Of a DNA stretch of 64,000 bases, positions 38,075 through 45,434 are shown in pieces. A program made the position numbers and the translations under genes. The stretch is from JALHNI01 sp965229305 (GTDB lineage Bacteria > Acidobacteriota > Terriglobia > Bryobacterales > Bryobacteraceae): assembly GCA_965229305.1 (NCBI GenBank), contig CBDDIZ010000022.1:62001-126000 (forward strand), read 5' to 3'. Numbering within the stretch: position 1 is the first letter of the stretch; each line of letters starts with the position of its first letter. Below the pieces are notes generated by a model. It saw only the letters and a list, made by a program, of their open reading frames with translations, was not told the DNA's origin and did no database searches.

Positions 38075-38602
38075 TTATGCGGGCTTGTCCATGCGGATGA
38101 CGGGTAAGTGTTCTCCATTGGACAGGGGAACCTCGATGCGCTCCAGTTCGCGATAGCCACGAGCGCGATAGAGCGGCACGCCGGTGAGCGTGGCGCCCAT
38201 CTCGAAGCGGCGGAAGCCGGCCTCTCGCGCCGCATTCTCGCTGGTTTCGAGCAGCAGGGTGCCGAGGCCGCGGCGGGCGAAAGCGGGATGGACGAAGAAG
38301 GCGCGGATCTTGGCGGCGTCAGTCGCGGGATCCAGCAAGGCGCTCTCGCGGCCCGGTCCGTGATCGCTGCCGAAGAGCGTACGGCGCTTGCTCCAGCCAC
38401 CGCACGCGGCGACGCGGCCCTCGAGTTCGATGACGAAGTAGGTCCCGTCGGCAATCAACTGAGTATCGACCCCGAGCACGGTGCCAAGTGCGCCGGCGAT
38501 TTGCGCTTCGGTATAGTCGTTGGCCTGGAGCACGCGCACGCTTTGCTCGATGAGGTCGTGGAGGGCGGGGAGGTCCTCAGGCGTGGCTGGGCGGATCGGC
38601 AT
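38075..38602 (-). CDS. GNAT family N-acetyltransferase
   Basis: 175 residues. The acetyl-CoA loop is AFARRGLGTLLL, followed by a helix and VPLYRARGYRELER, which is the usual C-terminal motif. Substrate unknown. It is the last gene of the marR-AlaX-GNAT operon and overlaps the AlaX gene by 26 bases. Confidence 0.88.
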   Translation of the reverse strand: MPIRPATPEDLPALHDLIEQSVRVLQANDYTEAQIAGALGTVLGVDTQLIADGTYFVIELEGRVAACGGWSKRRTLFGSDHGPGRESALLDPATDAAKIRAFFVHPAFARRGLGTLLLETSENAAREAGFRRFEMGATLTGVPLYRARGYRELERIEVPLSNGEHLPVIRMDKPA

Positions 38603-39224
38603 AAATTTCCACGCGCTCCTTTCCTTTACCGATGTTGTTGCGCTTCAAGCGCAGGCGGCCCACTTCCCCGGTGCGGCGCAGATGCGTGCCGCCGCAGGCG
38701 ACGCGGCCGAAGCCGGCAATCTCCCAATAACGGCGTTGGGCGGCGGGGTCGCTGAAGTCACTGACGATGGGTAGGTCGGCGTCGATGAGCGCTTGCGCGT
38801 CCTGCGTGAGCGTGGCGAGCAGCGGCGTGATGGGGCGATCGAACAGGAAGTCGATCCGGGCTTTGTCCGCGGCGATGTGCGCGCCAATCTTCTCGATGCC
38901 GGGACAGGCGCGGTAGGTGAGTTCGAGGACGATCTCGGCGGCGAAGTGGAGGCGCATGAGCGCGTAGCGGCGCGCCCAATCGATCTCGATCAAGGCCGGC
39001 GCGCCGGCGGCGGGTACGCGGTCCAGCCGATACCAGATGTCGAGACCATCTTTGCGAGCGGCCAGAACCGGCTCGCCGTTGATGGTGCCGGAGTCGCTTT
39101 CCTGGCCGCCGGAGAGGGCGTAGAAGATAGTCTCGGTGAGCGAGATTTCGTCGCCCGCGACGGCGCGGACGGTGGTGGCCAGCGAGGTTCGGTAGGGCTC
39201 GGCCCAGAAGAGCTTGTGGGTCAT
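38577..39224 (-). CDS. Alanyl-tRNA editing protein, AlaX-like
   Basis: 215 residues. TETIFYALSGGQESDSGTI is the N-terminal editing-domain motif, and CGGTHLRRTGEVG (from Cys177) carries two of the four usual zinc ligands. The other two normally come from an HxxxH motif, but here the sequence is RLHFAAE (His93 and Glu97), so the second His is a Glu. The protein should hydrolyse Ser- or Gly-tRNA(Ala), if zinc binding is retained. It overlaps marR by four bases and the GNAT gene by 26. Confidence 0.85.
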   Translation of the reverse strand: MTHKLFWAEPYRTSLATTVRAVAGDEISLTETIFYALSGGQESDSGTINGEPVLAARKDGLDIWYRLDRVPAAGAPALIEIDWARRYALMRLHFAAEIVLELTYRACPGIEKIGAHIAADKARIDFLFDRPITPLLATLTQDAQALIDADLPIVSDFSDPAAQRRYWEIAGFGRVACGGTHLRRTGEVGRLRLKRNNIGKGKERVEIYADPPSHA

Positions 39225-39637
39225 CGGAGCAGTTCCTCGATGGTGCGCATGGAGTCGAGCAGGCGTTCACGCTCGGCCGGCGATAGCGGTTCAAGCAACT
39301 GGCCGATCTGTTCGTCGGTGAGGCGGTTGAGTCTAGCGAGTTCCTGGCGCCCGGCGCGGGTGAGTTCGAGTAGGCTGCGGCGGGCATCGGCAGCCGAGGT
39401 GGTGCGGCGCAGCAGTTTGCGTTCCTCAAACTGACGGAGAATGCGGCTGAGGTAGCCCAGGTCGAGGTGAAGGTCGCGGGCGATCTCCGAGGCGACGGGT
39501 TGCTGGCGCTGCCCGAGTTCATAGAGGACGCGGGCTTCGGTGAGGGTGAAGCTGCTGCCCACCAGGTCCAGCGTGCCGATGGCGCGCGTATAGAAACGAT
39601 TGAATTGCCGGACTTGCGCGACTTCGGCGGGGACCAT
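39221..39637 (-). CDS. MarR family transcriptional regulator
   Basis: 138 residues with the winged-helix core: ARVLYELGQRQ, ARDLHLDLGYLSRILRQFEERKL (recognition helix and wing start) and RRSLLELTRAG. It probably represses its own operon, since a perfect palindrome lies 11 bases before its start codon. The ligand is unknown. It is the first gene of the operon with the AlaX-like and GNAT genes. Confidence 0.92.
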   Translation of the reverse strand: MVPAEVAQVRQFNRFYTRAIGTLDLVGSSFTLTEARVLYELGQRQQPVASEIARDLHLDLGYLSRILRQFEERKLLRRTTSAADARRSLLELTRAGRQELARLNRLTDEQIGQLLEPLSPAERERLLDSMRTIEELLR

Positions 39638-39647
39638 CCCTGCCAGT

Positions 39648-39668
39648 ATACTTGACTAAGTCAAGTAT
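39648..39668. promoter_or_regulatory. Probable MarR operator, perfect 21-bp palindrome
   Basis: ATACTTGACT and AGTCAAGTAT form perfect 10-bp arms around one A. Size and symmetry fit a MarR dimer site. It lies in the short divergent region between marR and larE, so binding could control both directions. TTGAC within the palindrome could also serve as a -35 element. Confidence 0.8.
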
Positions 39669-39692
39669 TTAAGCGTGATAAACTCGGGGCGT

Positions 39693-40550
39693 ATGGCGAC
39701 CCTGGTTTCCCTCACGCTGCCGGTGGCGCTCGAGCCGATGGCTTTGGCGCAGAAGCAGGAACGCCTGTTTGCGATCCTGCGCGATCTGGGCCGCGTCCTG
39801 ATTGCGTATTCGGGTGGAGCTGACTCCGCTTACCTGGCGTGGGCGGCGCAAAAGACTTTGGGCGACAACTGCCTGGCGATCACGGCCGATTCGGCTTCCA
39901 TGCCCGAGGCTCACAAACGTGATGCGGAGCGCTTTGCGCAGGAGCATGGCATTCGGCACGAGTATGTCGCCACGCACGAGTTCGAGAATCCGCACTATTC
40001 GGCCAACAACTCTGACCGCTGCTTCTACTGCAAGGAAGAGTTGTTCCGCGTGATGGAGAACGTGGCGGCAGAACGTGGCTTCCACGCGCTGATCTACGGC
40101 GTGAACAAGGACGACCTCGGCGATCACCGCCCCGGCCAGAATGCGGCCAAGATCTATCAGGTGAAGGCGCCGCTGGTGGAGGCCGGGCTTACCAAAGCGG
40201 AGTTGCGCGAGCTTTCGCGCCTGGCCGGTCTGGAGACCTGGAACCGGCCGGCGTCAGCCTGCCTGAGTTCGCGGATTCCCTACGGCACTGCGGTGACGAA
40301 GGAAAACGTACGGACGGTGGAATTGGGCGAAGAAGCCATCCGCGCGATGGGCTTCCAGCAGTTTCGCGTTCGTTTCCACGACAAGCTGGTCCGCGTGGAG
40401 ATTGACCCGGCGGAACTGCCCCAGGCCCTCAATCCGGACATTGCGCGCCAACTGGTGGCGATCTTCAAGCCGCTGGGGTTCCACTACGTGACGTTGGACC
40501 TGGAAGGCTATCGCCAGGGGTCCGGCAACGAAGTGCTGCGTCAGACGTAG
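39693..40550 (+). CDS. larE: LarE-type ATP-dependent sacrificial sulfur transferase
   Basis: 285 residues from the ATG at 39693 (a GTG at 39675 is possible). The PP-loop is YSGGADSAYL (39-48). A CxxC pair lies at Cys110/Cys113 (RCFYCK) and a third Cys at 190 (PASACLSSR). LarE adds sulfur to pyridine dinucleotide when the nickel-pincer cofactor of lactate racemase is made. Some LarE proteins sacrifice their own Cys sulfur; others, such as that of Thermotoga maritima, hold a [4Fe-4S] cluster on three cysteines. The three-Cys pattern here fits the second type. No larB, larC or larA is in the window. Confidence 0.87.
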   Translation: MATLVSLTLPVALEPMALAQKQERLFAILRDLGRVLIAYSGGADSAYLAWAAQKTLGDNCLAITADSASMPEAHKRDAERFAQEHGIRHEYVATHEFENPHYSANNSDRCFYCKEELFRVMENVAAERGFHALIYGVNKDDLGDHRPGQNAAKIYQVKAPLVEAGLTKAELRELSRLAGLETWNRPASACLSSRIPYGTAVTKENVRTVELGEEAIRAMGFQQFRVRFHDKLVRVEIDPAELPQALNPDIARQLVAIFKPLGFHYVTLDLEGYRQGSGNEVLRQT

Positions 40551-41716
40551 AACGCGGCCGAAGCCCCCACCCATTCCAGACCTTTGTTGTGGTCCACGCC
40601 CATCATCTTGCCGCGGCCGGTGCGGATGATGGTGTTGACGGGACGCGGCCGGTCCGTCCAGATGAACATCAGGCGGATTTCGGCCATGGTCATGCCGTGC
40701 GGGGTGTCGATGACGGGCTCAAATTGCACGCGCCGTTGGAGGATGTAGTTCTCGCGGTCGGGGACGGCTTCGAGTTCAGCGCGCGTGGGGCCGACCTTCA
40801 CGCCGAGTCCGGCGAACGAAAATAGCGGCTTCAGTACCCAGTTTTCGGGATCGTCGGGCAGGCGCTCGAGCGCGTCGAAGAAGTGCGTCTCGGGCACCGT
40901 TTCGTGCTTCAGGAACGGCATGGCGAACTTGCTCAAACGGAAATACCAGTTCGGGTGGCCGGCCCATTGGACGTCGAGCTCGTCGCGCCAATCGAACGGG
41001 GCGGTGACGTGGCGGCGTTCGAGCTCGTCGATGATGGTGCGGTTATAGATGCGCTCGATGGGGATTTCGCGGCCCTCGAGTGAATAAAACAATTTGCGTC
41101 CGCGTTGTTTGATGGAGCGGATGTCGACGGTGTGGATGCCGGCGATGCGGCCGGTGCAGGTGAAGTCGCAGCGCGTCTTCTGGTGGGCGGGGTCGATCTC
41201 CATCAGGACCACGTTTTCGGGGTCGCAGTCGCCGACGATCGACTCGCGGAGAAGCTGATTGTAGGCCGGCCGGTCGAGCCCGTCGAGCAGATAACGCAGC
41301 GACGCGTCGAGCCCATAGGCGGCCCGGTAGTGCTCGGCCATCAGCGGCTGGAAGCCGTAGAGGGAAGGGAAGGCCTGCAGTTCCACCAGGCGCGGCTGCA
41401 GATTACCGGCCGCGTCGCGGACGAGGCCGTAATCCACCTGGACGTAGAGCGGGTGGGCGGGTTCGCCGGGCACGCAGTAGGCGGCGGGGATGGCCCGGTC
41501 GCTGGCGAGCCAGTAGGCGGGGTTGGTCACCTGTTCGAGCAGATGAATGCCGGAGGCGCACATCCGTTCAGCGAGCGCGGTCTCAAAGAAGCAGGGCGTT
41601 TCAGAGATGCGGAACTCGACGTGGTCGCCCAGATCGGCGTCGATGGCGGCCAGCAGGCGGGCGTATTTCTCGGGAGTCCAGTTCGCGTTGAACCAGCGGC
41701 GCAGTTCCTGAGACAT
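40541..41716 (-). CDS. ATP-grasp-like protein of unknown function
   Basis: 391 residues from the ATG at 41716; the open frame continues upstream to 42625 but only through the antisense of ffh. Features of an ATP-grasp fold are visible: a Lys in WVLKPLFSFAGLGVKVG (about 293-309), and ILQRRVQFEPVI as the hinge strand. A metal-binding acid may lie in the MAEIRLMFIW region. VELQAFPSLYGFQPL in the N-terminal half is a conserved-looking stretch that I cannot assign. The substrate pair is unknown. Its 3' end overlaps the end of larE by ten bases. Confidence 0.6.
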   Translation of the reverse strand: MSQELRRWFNANWTPEKYARLLAAIDADLGDHVEFRISETPCFFETALAERMCASGIHLLEQVTNPAYWLASDRAIPAAYCVPGEPAHPLYVQVDYGLVRDAAGNLQPRLVELQAFPSLYGFQPLMAEHYRAAYGLDASLRYLLDGLDRPAYNQLLRESIVGDCDPENVVLMEIDPAHQKTRCDFTCTGRIAGIHTVDIRSIKQRGRKLFYSLEGREIPIERIYNRTIIDELERRHVTAPFDWRDELDVQWAGHPNWYFRLSKFAMPFLKHETVPETHFFDALERLPDDPENWVLKPLFSFAGLGVKVGPTRAELEAVPDRENYILQRRVQFEPVIDTPHGMTMAEIRLMFIWTDRPRPVNTIIRTGRGKMMGVDHNKGLEWVGASAAFYV

Positions 41717-41767
41717 GCCCCCGATTGTAGCTTGGAGGCGTTCGTTGCTACGCTGAAAAGTAAGTCC

Positions 41768-43147
41768 ATGTTCGAATCCCTTTCCGATAAACTCCAGCGT
41801 GTTTTCAAGAATCTGCGCGGCGAAGGCCGGCTGACCGCCGAAAACATGGAAGTGGCGCTCAAAGAGATCCGCATGGCGCTGCTCGAAGCGGACGTCCACT
41901 TCAAGGTGGTCAAGCAACTGATCGACGCCGTGAAGGTGAAGGCGATGGGTCAGGAAGTGCTGCAGGCGCTTTCGCCCGGCCAGCAAGTCGTGAAGATCGT
42001 TCACGAAGAGCTGGTAAAGATCCTGGGCCAGCATCAGGCGAAGCTGCGGTTCGCCAACGAGCCGCCCACGGTGATCATGATGGTGGGCCTGCAGGGTTCC
42101 GGTAAAACCACCTCGACGGCCAAGCTGGCCAAGTGGCTGGTGAAGCAGGGCCGGACGCCGTTGCTGGTGTCGGTGGACGTTTATCGTCCGGCGGCGCGCG
42201 AACAACTGGCGGTGCTGGCGCGCGAAATCAAGATCCCGATCTGGATTGGCGACGAAGGCGAGAACCGGCCGTCCGAACTGGTGAAGGGCGCCAAGATCGA
42301 AGCCAGCCGCGCCGGGCGCGACACGATTCTGGTGGATACCGCCGGACGTCTGCACATCGACGAAGAGCTGATGGTGGAGCTCGAAGGGCTGAAGGCGCAA
42401 CTGAATCCGACGGAAATTCTGTTTGTGGCCGACGCGATGACGGGTCAGGACGCGGTGAAGTCCGCCGAGCAGTTCCACCAGCGCCTGGCGATTACCGGCG
42501 TGGTGCTGACCAAGATGGACGGCGACGCCCGCGGTGGCGCGGCGCTTTCCATCCGCACGGTGACCGGCCAGCCGCTGAAGTTCGTGGGCCTGGGCGAAAA
42601 GCCCGATGCCTTCGAGCCGTTCCACCCCGATCGCGCCGCCCAGCGCATTCTCGGCATGGGCGACGTGATGAGCCTGATCGAAAAGGTCAGCGAGGCGGTG
42701 GACCAGAAGCAGGCCGAGAAGATGCAGCAGAAGCTGCTGGACGACGAGTTTACCCTCGAGGACTTCCGGGATCAGCTCAAGCAGATCCGCAAGCTGGGGC
42801 CGCTTGAGAACCTGCTCAAGATGATGCCCGGCATGGCGAACCTGCCCAAAGAAATGAAGAATGCGAAGGTGGACGACAAGGAATTGAACCGCATCGTCGC
42901 CATCATCGACTCGATGACGCAGAACGAGCGCAATAACCCTTTGCTGCTGAACGGCGGCCGCCGCAAGCGCATCGCCCTGGGCAGCGGGACCACCGTGCAG
43001 GACGTCAATAACCTGGTGAAGCAGTATCAGGAGATGCGGAAAATGATGAAAAAGCTGACCGGCGGGTTAGCCGGCGGCATGTTGGGCAAAAAAATGGCGA
43101 AGATGAAGCTGCCGTTTCCCACATCATTTCCGGGGTTCGGCCGCTAG
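41768..43147 (+). CDS. ffh: Signal recognition particle protein Ffh
   Basis: 459 residues. The N domain (SDKLQRVFKNLRGEGRL), the GTPase G domain (GLQGSGKTTSTAKLAKWL, DTAGRLHIDE, TKMDGDARGG) and the methionine-rich M domain (LLKMMPGM, MRKMMKKLTGG) are all complete. It binds signal sequences and SRP RNA and targets ribosomes to the membrane. The frame is open back to 41105, but the ATG at 41768 gives the standard N-terminus. It heads the translation cluster rpsP-khpA-rimM-trmD. Confidence 0.97.
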   Translation: MFESLSDKLQRVFKNLRGEGRLTAENMEVALKEIRMALLEADVHFKVVKQLIDAVKVKAMGQEVLQALSPGQQVVKIVHEELVKILGQHQAKLRFANEPPTVIMMVGLQGSGKTTSTAKLAKWLVKQGRTPLLVSVDVYRPAAREQLAVLAREIKIPIWIGDEGENRPSELVKGAKIEASRAGRDTILVDTAGRLHIDEELMVELEGLKAQLNPTEILFVADAMTGQDAVKSAEQFHQRLAITGVVLTKMDGDARGGAALSIRTVTGQPLKFVGLGEKPDAFEPFHPDRAAQRILGMGDVMSLIEKVSEAVDQKQAEKMQQKLLDDEFTLEDFRDQLKQIRKLGPLENLLKMMPGMANLPKEMKNAKVDDKELNRIVAIIDSMTQNERNNPLLLNGGRRKRIALGSGTTVQDVNNLVKQYQEMRKMMKKLTGGLAGGMLGKKMAKMKLPFPTSFPGFGR

Positions 43148-43208
43148 GCCAGTGGCGAAACCGCCGCGATTAAGCGACAATAGCAAAAAGAAGGAATTCG
43201 AGCTTAGA

Positions 43209-43457
43209 ATGTTGATGATTCGTTTGGCGCGCTTTGGCGCGAAGAAGAAGCCCACCTATCGTCTCGTGGTGATTGAGAAGGAACGTGCCCGTGACTCCCG
43301 CGCTGTCGAAGTTGTCGGTCACTACAACCCCGTCGCGAAGCCGGCCGAAGTCGTGATCAAGCATGATCGCGTGGCCCACTGGCTGAAGAACGGTGCGCAG
43401 CCCTCGGACACCGTGGCGCGTCTTTTGAAGAAGAATCCCGCCCCCGCTGCCGCCTAA
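43209..43457 (+). CDS. rpsP: Ribosomal protein bS16
   Basis: 82 residues from the ATG at 43209. The N-terminus MLMIRLARFGAKKKPTYRL and VVGHYNPVAKP are standard S16. A purine-rich AAGAAGGAA lies about 13 bases upstream. An in-frame start at 43152 would add 19 residues not seen in S16. It lies 61 bases after ffh, in the common order ffh-rpsP. Confidence 0.95.
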   Translation: MLMIRLARFGAKKKPTYRLVVIEKERARDSRAVEVVGHYNPVAKPAEVVIKHDRVAHWLKNGAQPSDTVARLLKKNPAPAAA

Positions 43458-43513
43458 GCGCGGCCGCCCTGTCGTTAACGCCCCGCTGTAGCGCGGTTGA
43501 ATCTCTCTGAAAG

Positions 43514-43780
43514 ATGGCGCAATCCATGGACAACAACTCTCCCGCCCTGATGAAGCAATTGGTCGAGGACATCGCGAAAGCGTTGGTCGACATGCCGGAA
43601 GAGGTCAGTGTTCGCGAACTGAACGGCGAGCAGGTCACTGTGCTCGAACTGAAAGTCGCGCCCACCGACCTGGGCAAAGTGATTGGCAAGCAGGGCCGCA
43701 CCGCCCGCTCCATTCGCACCCTGATCGGCGCCGCCAGCATGAAGCTGAACCGTCGCTACACGCTTGAAATCCTCGAATAG
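43514..43780 (+). CDS. khpA: KH-domain RNA-binding protein KhpA
   Basis: 88 residues, one KH domain with the GKVIGKQGRTA loop (54-64) and a following helix RSIRTLIGAASMK. KhpA binds RNA, often together with KhpB, and sits between rpsP and rimM in many genomes, as here. Confidence 0.93.
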   Translation: MAQSMDNNSPALMKQLVEDIAKALVDMPEEVSVRELNGEQVTVLELKVAPTDLGKVIGKQGRTARSIRTLIGAASMKLNRRYTLEILE

Positions 43781-43786
43781 CGCCCC

Positions 43787-44281
43787 ATGACCGACCGCGT
43801 TACCGTGGCGGCTTTGAAGCGGCCTCGCGGCAACAAGGGTGAGCTGTCGGCCGTCTCCCTCACGATGCGGCCGGAGCGCTTTGACGACCTCGACGAAGTG
43901 GTTCTGCTGCCCTCGGGCCGCACCATCGCCGTGGAGGACGTCTGGTGGCATGGCGACACTCCCATCTTCAAATTCGCCGGCATCGACACCATCTCCGACG
44001 CCGAGCCGCTCAGCGGCCAGGACGTCACCATCGACCCGTCCGAACGCATCGAACTGGCCGAAGGTGAGTATTTCTTCTCGGACCTGATGGGCTGCGAAGT
44101 GTGGGAGAACGGCGAACGTCTCGGCGTCGTGGACGACTACCTCGAAACCGGCGGACCCCTCCTGCTCGAAGTCGGCCCCATCATGATTCCCTTCGTGCCC
44201 GAGATTTGCCACACCGTGGACATCGCCGCCAAACGGATTGACGTCACGCTGCCCGAAGGTCTGCGCGACCTGAACGCCTAA
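43787..44281 (+). CDS. rimM: Ribosome maturation factor RimM
   Basis: 164 residues. The N-terminal domain (VAALKRPRGNKGELSA) and PRC-barrel domain (YFFSDLMGCEVW, LLLEVGPIMIPFVPEICHTVD) are both present. It helps 30S assembly at the 16S rRNA 3' domain and binds S19. It is six bases after khpA and five before trmD. Confidence 0.93.
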   Translation: MTDRVTVAALKRPRGNKGELSAVSLTMRPERFDDLDEVVLLPSGRTIAVEDVWWHGDTPIFKFAGIDTISDAEPLSGQDVTIDPSERIELAEGEYFFSDLMGCEVWENGERLGVVDDYLETGGPLLLEVGPIMIPFVPEICHTVDIAAKRIDVTLPEGLRDLNA

Positions 44282-44286
44282 ACGCC

Positions 44287-44967
44287 GTGCGCTTCCACCT
44301 GCTCACCATTTTCCCGGACTTCTTCGCCGGCCCCTTCGCCCACGGCGTCGTACCCCGGGCGCGCAAGGCCGGCAAACTCGAGATCGCCATCCACGATCTG
44401 CGCCAATGGACGCACGACCGTCACCGGACCGTCGATGACCGTGTCTTCGGCGGCGGCGCCGGCATGCTGATGAAGCCGCAGCCCATCTTCGAAGCCGTGG
44501 AGGCCATTCTGCCCGAGCGCCACGCGCGGCAGCGCGTCGTGCTGCTCACGACGCAGGGGCCGTTGTTCACCCAGGCCACGGCGCGCCGCTATGCTGACTA
44601 CGACGATCTCCTGCTGATCTGCGGCCGCTACGAGGGTGTGGACGAACGGGTGGCGGAGCATCTGGCCGACGAGGAGTTATCGATCGGCGACTACGTCCTG
44701 AGCGGCGGGGAATTGGCGGCGGCGATTGTCATCGATGCGACGGCACGGCTTCTGCCGGGCGTGCTGGGCAATCAGGAATCGGCGGTGGATGAGTCCTTCG
44801 AACAGGCCGGTCTGCTGGATTATCCGCAGTGGACGCGCCCGGCGGACTTCCGCGGCTGGCAAGTCCCGGAGGTGCTGCAGAATGGCAACCACGCGGACAT
44901 CAAGCGTTGGCGAGCAGAGGCCGCGCTCGATAAGACGCGCCGCAATCGCCCGGATTTGCTGAAGTAA
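44287..44967 (+). CDS. trmD: tRNA (guanine37-N1)-methyltransferase
   Basis: 226 residues with a GTG start. It is a SPOUT-fold methyltransferase: VFGGGAGMLMKPQPI, ICGRYEGVDERV and SIGDYVLSGGELAA form the AdoMet-binding knot region. It makes m1G37 in tRNAs. In many genomes rplS follows; here a small gene on the opposite strand follows instead, so bL19 is encoded elsewhere. Confidence 0.95.
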   Translation: MRFHLLTIFPDFFAGPFAHGVVPRARKAGKLEIAIHDLRQWTHDRHRTVDDRVFGGGAGMLMKPQPIFEAVEAILPERHARQRVVLLTTQGPLFTQATARRYADYDDLLLICGRYEGVDERVAEHLADEELSIGDYVLSGGELAAAIVIDATARLLPGVLGNQESAVDESFEQAGLLDYPQWTRPADFRGWQVPEVLQNGNHADIKRWRAEAALDKTRRNRPDLLK

Positions 44968-44971
44968 TTCG

Positions 44972-45244
44972 CTATTGGCCGACAGCGGCGAACGTTTCGG
45001 CCGAGGGCAACGCCGGCCGGCTTGCCGTCGAGCGTTCGCGATGCTCCTGACCCGTCATCAGCAGCGCCAACCACACCCGTTCCACCATCGAAAGCTGCCG
45101 GCTTTCGCCCGCCGCCTCGAAATAGTGAATGAACTTCGACGCGGGCCGCGGCAGAATCTGCCAGGCACACTTGGCTTCGCCAACGCCTCCGAGGCTAGCG
45201 AGCAACACCAACACGAGCGAGAGTCGAAGAAGGTTGTTTTTCAT
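44972..45244 (-). CDS. Small secreted protein of unknown function
   Basis: 90 residues with a good signal peptide (LLRLSLVLVLLASLGGVGEA), leaving a mature part of about 65 residues with one Cys in its N-terminal region. A GAGGGAAGGGA sequence lies about 12 bases upstream of the start. The mature part has no recognised domain. The gene sits between the convergent trmD end and the divergent rimO promoter region. Confidence 0.55.
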   Translation of the reverse strand: MKNNLLRLSLVLVLLASLGGVGEAKCAWQILPRPASKFIHYFEAAGESRQLSMVERVWLALLMTGQEHRERSTASRPALPSAETFAAVGQ

Positions 45245-45420
45245 TGTTGTTTTGTCCCTTCCCTCGTAAATACGCTTTTGGGAGACGATCGTTATCCCCC
45301 AAACTCAACATTTACGGAACTTTACCTCCGGGACGATCGGCCCCTGAAGATAGATACGCGCGAAAAGAGAGCGAAACGGCTCATGCCGGTTTGATAAAAT
45401 GAAATGTGCTTCCCCGCCGC

Positions 45421-45426
45421 GAAGGA
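45421..45426 (+). promoter_or_regulatory. rimO: Ribosome binding site that selects the TTG start of rimO
   Basis: GAAGGA lies eight bases before the TTG at 45435. The upstream ATG at 45399 overlaps a TAAAAT box (45395-45400) that may be the promoter -10 element, so translation from that ATG is unlikely. Confidence 0.6.
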
Positions 45427-45434
45427 TTCCCCAT

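Noticed and set aside
40541..42625. 694-residue protein on the minus strand
   Set aside because: The part beyond 41716 is the antisense of ffh with chance-like composition; the real start is at 41716.
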